From Protopterus annectens (lineage: Eukaryota; Chordata; Ceratodontiformes; Protopteridae), in the NCBI RefSeq assembly GCF_019279795.1, contig NC_056739.1:12151968-12215967 (forward strand): a stretch of 64,000 bases of DNA, given 5' to 3'. Below are positions 56,897 through 64,000 of this stretch, in pieces. A program made the position numbers and the translations under genes. Within the stretch, counting starts at the first letter, position 1, and each line of letters opens with the position of its first letter. Under the pieces are notes generated by a model. It worked only from the letters and a program-made list of their open reading frames with translations, ran no database searches and was not told where the DNA came from.

Positions 56897-57913
56897 ATGG
56901 CAAATCCCAACATAGAATTGGATTACAACCCAGAACCGAGGATCTTTTCCAGCGAGGAACAATGGACTGCCATAACAGGACACTCACAGAATCCTTTATT
57001 GGCTCTGGACTTCAATGTGCCTATCTCAGCACCTGCTGCTGAAACTATTGAAAATATTGAAACCTTCAACATCAAGGTAAAACAACTAGAAAATGACTTG
57101 TTTAAACTTCAATGTTTAATTTGGCAACGCAAGCACATAGAGGCTTGCCTTCATTTTCGGTTAATTCCTAGAGGCATGCGTATACTATGCATGCCGACCT
57201 ATGGGGACAGTCATCCTGTTTTATTAAAAAAGTGGCAGGAAATTAATTTAGAGGCTGGTTACAAATATGTGCAACTTCTAATTGACTATTTTAGTCCCCT
57301 TGAGAGTCAATTGTTGGCTCAGGTCAGCTCACTTAACAAAGAAATTAAAGACAGTTTTCGTGAAGAGTTTTGTCAAAAAAGACTTGACTCCATGTATGGA
57401 CAGGTAAATAATTATGCCTTAAAACTACAACAAACTAAGCATCGAAAACTACAGCGTGATCATAGGGACGTTGCTACGGGTAATGTCTTTATTTGGCCGA
57501 GGAGAACAGACTGGGTTTCACAGGCTGAAAATTAAATTCCAAATTCAGCGCCTCTTGAACGTACGCTTATTGCGTTGAATCCAGTTGGTTCGTTATCTTC
57601 AGCCTCAGCCGTTGCTTCTACCAGCGAAGTGTCTGATGAAGCATTTACCACACCTCCAGAACTACCAACAACCGTAGATTCAGCTACGGCTTTTTCCACG
57701 CCATTACCAAACCAGGAGGCAAATCGCAACCTAGGAACAACAAGAAACATGGGAGCTATACGCAAAACTGTAGCAGCAGATAACTCTCATTTTTTACCGC
57801 TTCCCATCAGGAAGACTGTCTTTCCACGAGACCGGGCAGACAGCTGGGAAAGGAAAAAACGCAAACTTTCAGGGGAAACTTTTGTACAGCAAAGGAGAAG
57901 GCAGAGACCTTAG
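56897..57913 (+). pseudogene. PLE-R ORF1 (N-terminal Penelope protein), one in-frame stop
   Basis: Starts at Met 56897 (MANPNIELDYNPEPRI), 41 bases after the pseudo-LTR. The first 212 codons contain a helical, coiled-coil-like region (ENIETFNIKVKQLENDLFKL) and a basic stretch (KLQQTKHRKLQRDHRD). A single TAA at 57533-57535 interrupts; the same frame continues to the stop at 57911-57913 with a Ser/Thr/Pro-rich region and a basic end (RKKRKLSGETFVQQRRRQR). The position fits the upstream frame of Neptune-type elements. Function is not established; RNA binding is a guess. Confidence 0.7.
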
Positions 57914-57924
57914 AGCCACTCTTT

Positions 57925-60203
57925 TTCAACTTGTCAAGGTATGTACTTACACCTTATGATATGAGCCTTTTAAATAAAGGGCTCTCTTTTGTCCCTTCAC
58001 AGGGAAGTGATTTGGCAGATTTATTAACTGGACGTTCGCATGTTTGGCAGAGCAGTGGCTCTGAAACTTTATTTTAAATCTAAAAGTTCAGAAACTGAGA
58101 ATTCTACCTTACCAAAGATCCCCCAGCATAAGAAAAAGTACTTTCTTTCCACCGATACCAGCTCATGTTGACTGCTTTATAAAAACCTGTGAGCAAGATT
58201 TATATGATTATTTTTATAAAGGTAAAAGGAAATGTGCTTATTTTAATATGACAGACAATGAGAAAAAATCTTTACATCATTTCTTGAATGATCCCTCACT
58301 AATGTTGAGACCTGCTGACAAGGGAGGGGGCATTGTATTGTTCGACACAGAGCAATATGTACATCTTATGTCCACCATGTTAAATGATGATTCCACTTAT
58401 TCTATGATAGATCAAGTGAAACTGTTGAAAATTATTAATTATGTTCACGATACACTGTATGATTTACTCAGGTGTCGGCAGATTACCAAAGAACTGTATG
58501 ACTTTTTTTATAATGAGTATCCACAAACACCTGTGATTAAAGGACTACCTAAGATGCATAAAATGTTCTCCCCCCCCACTAAGACCCATAGTGTCAGGCA
58601 GTAAATGGTCTACTGAGAATATTTCCATCTATCTAGAAGATACATTAAGGCCAATAATATCAGAAATCCCAAGTATTCTAAAAGATACATATGAACTCAT
58701 AGAATTTATAGAATGTATGGACACTGAGTTAGTAAAAGACCAGCATTTGTTAATCACTATGGATGTTCAGAGTCTTTTTACTTGTATACCTAATGAAGAA
58801 GGGATACAATCAGTAAGGAACTGCTGCAGATATTTCCATCTTTTGATAGAGATAAGGAAATACTCATATGCCAACTGTTAGAATTGGTGCTATACAACAA
58901 TGTATTTAGCTTCAGGGGATGCCTATTCTTACAAGAGTCAGGAGTGGCTATGGGCACCCCCTGTGCTAATACATACGCCAATTTGGTTATGTACCAGTGG
59001 GAGAGACAATTTGTATTTAATCACCAGTGGTTTGGTAGAGTCCTACTGTACAGGCGTTTTGTGGATGATATTTTAATAGTTTGGGATGGCACCATGGAAG
59101 AATTTAATTCATTTAAGGAATACCTTGAGTCAACAACGGATTTTTTAAGATTTACTGTTGAAGCATCCTATGATTCGGTGGACTTTCTAGATGTTACTTT
59201 GGACATTAGAGGGGGTAGATTGACACCAAAACTCCATAGAAAGGCATGCTGGAAAAACACTATATTGCGGTTTGATAGCATGCACCCACGTCACACTTTT
59301 AGTGGCATAGTTAAAAGCCAGTTTCACAGAATTTTAAGATTATGTAAAGATAAAACTGACTTAACCCTAGAAGCTGATAGACTGGAAAAGATCTTCACTG
59401 ACAGGGGCTATAACAAGGATCTTATCCAACATACTAGAGAGCAAATTCTGGGAGATGCTCCAATACAAGGCAGAGAAATTAAAACTGGAGTTCATGCAGG
59501 TACCTGCATCAAGAAGTATCCTAAGGAAATATCTGAAAGGTTGCATTTTTTAACTACTTATACTAATGACTTTCTCTACATAAGAGATATTATTTTAAAT
59601 AATTGGAAAATTTTGATCATAGATCCACCAACCTTAAAACTTGTAGGTAAAAGGCCACTGTTTACATACAAAAACAACAGAAGTCTAAAAAGACTTCTGT
59701 GTGATAGATTACCTGCTGAATCGTTAGTAAGCCAATTACAGCACATTAGGTATGGCACCTACCCATGTAATCGTTGTAACTACTGTAAATATATCTCCAG
59801 GGAACAGTTGTTTATACATCCTACTATTAATTTTTCTTTTGCCCCCAGGTATGAGGCCACCTGTGAGACAGTAGGTTTAATATATTTAGCAACATGCAAA
59901 TCCTGCCCTGCCTTCTACGTTGGTCTCACCAAGAGAAAATTAAAAAACAGGATCTACAACCCCCAATACGATATTAAAAATAAGAATGAACTAAATGCAT
60001 TGGCTAGACATGTCTTGTCATATCCTAATCACTCTTTTGTTTTTAGGGTGCTACAAGTTGTGGAGCAGAGCAGTAGAGGCGGAGATTATATGAGCCTCTT
60101 AGAAACAAAAGAATTGTATTGGATTTTTAAGCTGAGGGGGCATCATCCCCCAGGTTTAAATACATATGTCTCCCTGAGGTCACATCTTGCTTCACGTAGA
60201 TAA
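57925..60203 (+). pseudogene. PLE-R ORF2: Penelope RT with C-terminal GIY-YIG endonuclease
   Basis: The N-terminus reads LTPYDMSLLNKGLSFVPS near 57947-58000, the conserved start of Penelope RTs. Then come a frameshifted stretch, the PADKGGGIVLF block (58311-58345), and a frameshift near 58585 before the next block. Another frameshift near 58825 leads to the long frame 58884-60203. That frame has FVDDILIVWDG, a Cys patch CNRCNYC and the endonuclease motifs GLIYLATC and FYVGLTKRKLKNRI. The protein normally primes and copies at the cut target. At least three frameshifts make this copy inactive. The 3' region 60204-60795 is AT-rich and non-coding. Confidence 0.88.
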
Positions 60204-60795
60204 TATTTGTTATAGCCCAAGTTCAAGTTTTAGGTTGAATTTAGATTTGTACTGACTATACAGTTTCTTGTAGATAGATATATATATATATATTTGTCTT
60301 TATGCATAGTTATTTAGCGTACATAACTATTTATGTACATTTATATATATATTTTGTACATATGTATACATTTTTAATGCATATACATACATATTTTACC
60401 ATAGTTTCATATGTTTTAGATAAGCAGAGTTCATATTAATTTTAATAATGTTATTTATATGCATTAATTATTTAAGTGTGTTTAATAATTTATATAGTAA
60501 TAGTTTTTATCTGTATATAAATTTATATATAGGCTGTACACATGATTGCCTATATGTTAGTTAATTTTAAACTATATATAAATGTATTTTTAGGTTTGTA
60601 AGCAGTTAACAAGATTGCATTTATTCCATATAGCATGATACTGCATTTTATATTAGGAATCATGTATTTTATAAGCTGTTTCTTTAAAAGATCTGTTTGT
60701 TGATTGCCTAATTATTTAATTAATTAATCATTTGATTGGGTTTAATTAAGTGGATACTCAACTATATAAGCTTGCAGTATATGACTTGATGCCAT

Positions 60796-60837
60796 GGTCT
60801 GAGGAAGCGTATCTCTGAATACGCGAAAGCGCTTACC
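60796..60837 (+). ncRNA. Hammerhead-like motif, PLE-R 3' end
   Basis: Same sequence as at 54554-54595 in forward orientation: CTGAGGA, bulged A, GCGTAT/ATACGC stem, GAAA, and GGT/ACC flanks. It overlaps the start of the 3' pseudo-LTR. The motif is preserved in both arms and in altered form in the miniature element, where the stem differs but the core order remains. Confidence 0.5.
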
Positions 60838-60956
60838 GTTTGTCTAATAAAATATACTGTTTTTATTTATTTCGTGGTGAGTCCGAAGTTTTCTGTTACT
60901 ATTTATCGTTTTATATTTACTGAGGACTCTCTGGCTGGTGTTGGATTTTCTTTTGG
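60814..60956 (+). repeat. PLE-R 3' pseudo-LTR (143 bp)
   Basis: Direct repeat of 56714-56856. The last 55 bases (60902-60956) have no counterpart at the left end of the composite, so the two outer ends are asymmetric. Confidence 0.88.
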
Positions 60957-61819
60957 AAATCTATAAGTTGTGTGGGGTGCAGTAAAGATTTCTCCCAGTT
61001 TATGGTGATGCCCAGCCTTGGGGCTATAAGAAGGAAATAGTCCCTGGCTGAGCACAGTAGATGCCTTGATGATGCCGTTAAGAGCCAGTCGTCCAGGTAC
61101 GGAAAGACCTGTAATCCCTGGAGTCTCAGGTGGGCCACTACTACTGCTAGTACCTTGGTGAACACCCTGGGGGCAGAGGTGAGACCAAAGGGGAGGACCC
61201 TGAACTGGTAGTGGCTGGCTCCCAACCGGAAGCGAAGGAACCTCCTGGACCATCTGTCCATCCGAATGTGGTAGTACGCGTCCTTGAGGTCGATAGAGCA
61301 CATCCAATCTTTCTCCCGCAAGAGGGGGAGTATAGATTGTAGGGTGACCATCCGGAACTTTTGCTTGGTTACTGACAGGTTCAATAGGGAAGGGTCTAAG
61401 ATCGGTCTTAAGTCCCCCGTTTTCTTTGGCACCAAGAAGAACCTGGAGTAAAACCCTGATCCGGTCTGATCTCGGGGGACGCGCTGGATGGCTCTTTTTA
61501 CTAGCAGCTGTTCGATTTCGACAGCTGCTGCCTCCCTTTGGTCGGGTGGTACATCGGGGAGGCTGCGGAATCTGGGGATTTTGCTCAGGGGAATGGTATA
61601 ACCTCTGGATATCACACGAAGCACCCAACGGTCTGTTGTGATTGACTCCCAAGAAGTCAGGTGCCTCAAGAAACGCCCCCCGACTGCCTCCAGAGACGGA
61701 CAGCCGGGCAACCCTTCAGGGCTGTTGCGTGGATCTGTCAGAGAAAGGTTCTCTGGACCTAAAGTTTCTAGGAGCCCCTCTGCCTCTAGGACGGCGACCT
61801 CCCTGTCTTCCTCTGCCAC
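60957..61819 (-). pseudogene. D8 pol, N-terminal part: reverse transcriptase
   Basis: One continuous frame of about 287 codons from 61819 to the insertion. It includes VISRGYTIPL, PDQREAAAVEIEQLL, FFLVPKKTGDLRPILD, CSIDLKDAYYHIRMDRW, LPFGLTSAPRVF and the intact polymerase box YLDDWLL. It ends at LIDF, and the same frame resumes left of the Penelope insertion. The start is uncertain because the frame overlaps the gag end by about 100 bases, as in D1. This is the only RT half in the window with no visible lesion apart from the insertion. Confidence 0.87.
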
Positions 61820-63991
61820 GGAAGGACTGGTTATCCGGAGCAGGTTGGGACTGCTGCGACTTCCGGAACCACATCTTCTTCTGTCCCTTTTGGTTCTTCG
61901 AGAAGGACCTCTGGGGAGCTGAGAAGCGGACTCCGACGGCAGACAGTGTCTTCCCGTCCTTCTCGCTCCGGACTAACGTTTCGCGAACAGTTTTGCCAAA
62001 CAAGGCAGAACCATCAAAGGGGGCATTCGCGAAAGTCACCTTGAAGGGCTCTGCGAAATCACAGTGGCGGAGCCAGGCCTGACGCCTCATGACTAGGCCC
62101 GCTCCGCTAGCTCTAGCAGCTCCCTCGGTAGCGTGAGAAAGTAGCCGCATAGACGTATTGGAAACCGCTCTAAGAGTGGCCATACGGGTTGAATACACTT
62201 GTTTGTCCTCACCCGATATGGACTCTGTGGGGGATGCAGCGTACTCTTTAATCAGGTCCCGCTGCATCCTGATAACATGTGCCATGTAGTTCAGCGCTCT
62301 CAAAGAGAAAGTTGCTGAACTAAAAACTCGCTTCCCAATGCGATCCATCGAGCGGGACTTCTTGCCCGGAGGATGCATAGAAGGACTCTCCTGTGCCAAC
62401 TCCTTCTTCGTGGCTGCAGCCATCATCATGGCATCTACTGGGGGGCCCTTACTCCAGTGAGTGCGGTCCGCCGGGGGGCTCAGGATACGGTCTGGACGCT
62501 TGGGTATAGGCTCAACGGTGTCCGGATCCTTCCATGCTCTGGTGGATATAAGGTCCACCAGAGGATCGGCAGGAGGGGACACCCAAGAGGTAGATGGGCC
62601 CGCCTCGAATGCCTCCAAGAACACAGACTCGTCTGAGGAGGCCTTGGGGGCAGACCACCCCCCCCCGATCCTTAACATTTCCATAATATTTCCAAAGGAG
62701 ATGTCTTCCGGGGGTGATCTTGGGGAGCCCTCCCCTTCATCCAAGTCTGTGTCTTCGGTAATGGACTCAGGGGAGTCCATGTGCCTCCTTTTGCACTTAT
62801 GCTTCCGAGGCACTTCCTCGGGGGGACTGTCCGAGGAGTCCTCTTCAGCAGCTAGATGTTCCAAGGGAACTACTTGGGACATCGAGGCGGGCTGTCCCTG
62901 GGACTGGCTGATGGGAGCCTGACCCAACTGCAATGGAGTGCGGGGTGGAGCCGTGGCAGGGACCGGGGGTCCGGTAGTCCTCAACAGCGCCATTTCCACT
63001 ACGTCGAAGGCCGAGGGGGAGCTAGCTTCTCTAAGCCCCGAGAGCCGACCCCCACTCGGATCCGACGCATGGACCGGAGCCGAAACCGTCGGATCCGAGA
63101 GACCGGTGTGCTCCGACTTAGATGGAGCCGAAGACACACCAGCTCCCTCGGATCCGAGGCTCGGCCCTCGGCTCCGAGAGGTCGGGTCCGAAGTACCCGA
63201 AGCACTCAAGGGATGGGTCGGATCCGAGGTGCGCTGACCTATCGGATCCGACCCACCCCCGAATCCAACTCTGCCCGGCACCGACAGCTCTGAACCCAGG
63301 GTGTGGGTCAGAGAAGGAGCCAAGGGGGCGAAAAAAGGGGTCGAAGCCCCTCCCGGATGGGGGGGGCTAAGAGCACTCCCATTTGCATTTGGGCCTGGAT
63401 GAAACGTCTCATCATCCGGTCCATATCTGCTTCGCTCATGGAAAAGGTGGATCTAGATGAGGCCACCGAAGCGGACCTAGAGAGCCGCCTCGGGGACCTC
63501 ACAGAAGGGCTAGCCTCCTCCTCCTCGGGCCCAGAAGAGAACCGAGGGGAGTGGAGCTGAGGAGGAGGAGATCTAGAAGACACAGGGTAGGCCCGTTTAG
63601 ACGGAGGAGCCGAACTTGAGGTCTTGGCTCTCCGTTTATGGTGCCTCTCCTTGTGTCTCTCCTTTTTCTCTTTCTCCCTTAAAGTCTCCCTCTCTTCCGA
63701 CTTTTTTGAGGGAGGTTGAGTCCCAGCCGGGGGAGGGGAGACCACAGCACCCGCTGAAGGCTGCTGACTAGTAGGGGCAGAGGCCGGAGCCGCATCTGGA
63801 GGGAGAAGTCCCGCCAGAACAAGCTTCGACCTCCGCTCCCTTAAAGCTCGGGGGTTGAACCCTGCACAAATGGTACAACCAGATGACAGGTGTTCAACCC
63901 CAAGCATTCTTGCAGTGTGGCCATCCGCTGGGGACAGCTTATGGCCACACTCGGTACATTTAGAGAATAGTGCCTTATGGGCTTCAGACAT
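61716..63991 (-). pseudogene. D8 gag, one frameshift
   Basis: The start is Met at 63991 (MSEAHKALFSKCTEC). A 227-codon frame (to 63308) and a 535-codon frame (63323-61716) overlap at a homopolymer-rich site near 63330, implying one frameshift. The second frame has the linker with Ser-Asp-Pro units, CKRRHMDSPESITEDTDL, GGGWSAP, STSWVSPPADPL, the central domain (SMDRIGKRVFSSATF, LNYMAHV, SMRLLSHATEGAARA) and an Arg/Gly-rich tail. The N-terminal module keeps the first and last CxxC but lacks the middle pair in this frame. Five copies of TCGGATCCGA lie at 63056-63251. At roughly 760 codons it is the best reference gag here. Confidence 0.87.
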
Positions 63992-64000
63992 CTTAAGCCC

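Larger units (their letters stand above)
54488..60956. mobile_element. Composite Penelope-like (Neptune-type) insertion
   Basis: Two partners lie head to head. A 5'-truncated copy on the minus strand (PLE-L, 54490-56709) is followed by a full-length copy on the plus strand (PLE-R, 56714-60956). Both encode RT with a C-terminal GIY-YIG endonuclease, the hallmark of Penelope-like elements. PLE-R is flanked by 143-bp direct repeats (pseudo-LTRs). An inverted truncated partner plus direct terminal repeats is a recognised Penelope insertion form. The whole is one insertion event, given the single flanking 13-bp duplication. Confidence 0.92.
51904..64000 (-). mobile_element. DIRS retrotransposon D8, best-preserved copy; 5' end beyond window
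   Basis: Left terminus, ICR, YR, pol and gag are all present, with the right terminal repeat beyond 64000. A 6469-bp Penelope composite interrupts pol at 54488-60956. Its termini (GATGCAACCTGTGGG type) and its gag motif TCGGATCCGA differ from the other copies, so I treat it as subfamily III. Lesions are few: one stop in YR, one stop and one frameshift in pol, one frameshift in gag. It is inserted in the D7 leader. Confidence 0.87.

Noticed and set aside
57939-58002. Possible intron in PLE-R (GTATGT donor, TTCACAG acceptor)
   Set aside because: The stretch itself encodes the conserved Penelope N-terminal sequence LTPYDMSLLNKGLSFVPS in frame with its flanks, so it is coding sequence and not an intron.
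1-64000. LTR retrotransposons or endogenous retroviruses as the source of RT and RNase H
   Set aside because: Elements have inverted termini, an internal complementary region and tyrosine recombinase. There is no integrase, protease, envelope or tRNA primer site, so DIRS is the consistent class.

Overview
This is a vertebrate repeat landscape. I recognise no host gene, RNA gene, CRISPR array or bacterial feature. Almost everything identifiable is retrotransposon. Most of it is DIRS1-type tyrosine-recombinase (YR) retrotransposons, with Penelope-like (Neptune-type, GIY-YIG) elements, an L1/Tx1-type LINE family and one CR1-like LINE. DIRS plus Penelope plus L1/CR1 stacked this densely suggests a large, repeat-rich genome; an amphibian is my best guess, with lungfish or turtle possible. 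That attribution is inference.

Layout. At least eight DIRS copies (D1-D8) and two older remnants (R1, R2) all lie on the minus strand, so each reads right to left: gag, then RT/RNase H/methyltransferase-like pol, then YR. D1 (1-5528) is cut by the window edge. D1 and D2 (6624-10890) both sit in the gag of remnant R1 (5529-6623 plus 10891-11603). D3 is 11604-17998. Positions 17999-25229 hold a CR1 copy (19293-22370, plus strand), a SINE-like unit, a TG microsatellite and a roughly 100-bp minisatellite. From 25230 there are L1 pieces. One L1 (L1-B, 25865-26349 plus 41670-42707) is split by the 15.3-kb D4. D4 itself contains another L1 (26529-29715), a 572-bp miniature Penelope insertion (31614-32185) and a complete DIRS copy, D5 (33589-39039). 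D6 (42708-44634) is a gag plus 5'-terminus fragment. R2 (44638-45700) is old coding debris. D7 (46099-51903) is followed by D8 (51904 to beyond 64000), which is inserted in D7's leader. D8 carries a 6.5-kb composite Penelope insertion (54488-60956) flanked by a 13-bp target duplication.

How the parts work together. A DIRS element encodes Gag, a polyprotein with reverse transcriptase and RNase H, and a tyrosine recombinase. The recombinase is thought to integrate a circular cDNA. The internal complementary region (ICR) seen in D2-D5, D7 and D8 is complementary to both outer ends of its own element and so records the circle junction. Termini and motifs divide the copies into three subfamilies: I (D1, D2, D3, D7), II (D4, D5, D6) and III (D8). 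D8 is the best preserved: after removal of the Penelope insertion its RT frame runs through, the YR catalytic residues are present, and I see only a few nonsense codons or frameshifts. The most unusual signal is a palindromic decamer present in the terminal repeats and repeated in gag. It differs between subfamilies but matches within each (TCGGCTCCGA in D1, TCGGATCCGA in D8, TCAGATCTGA in D6).
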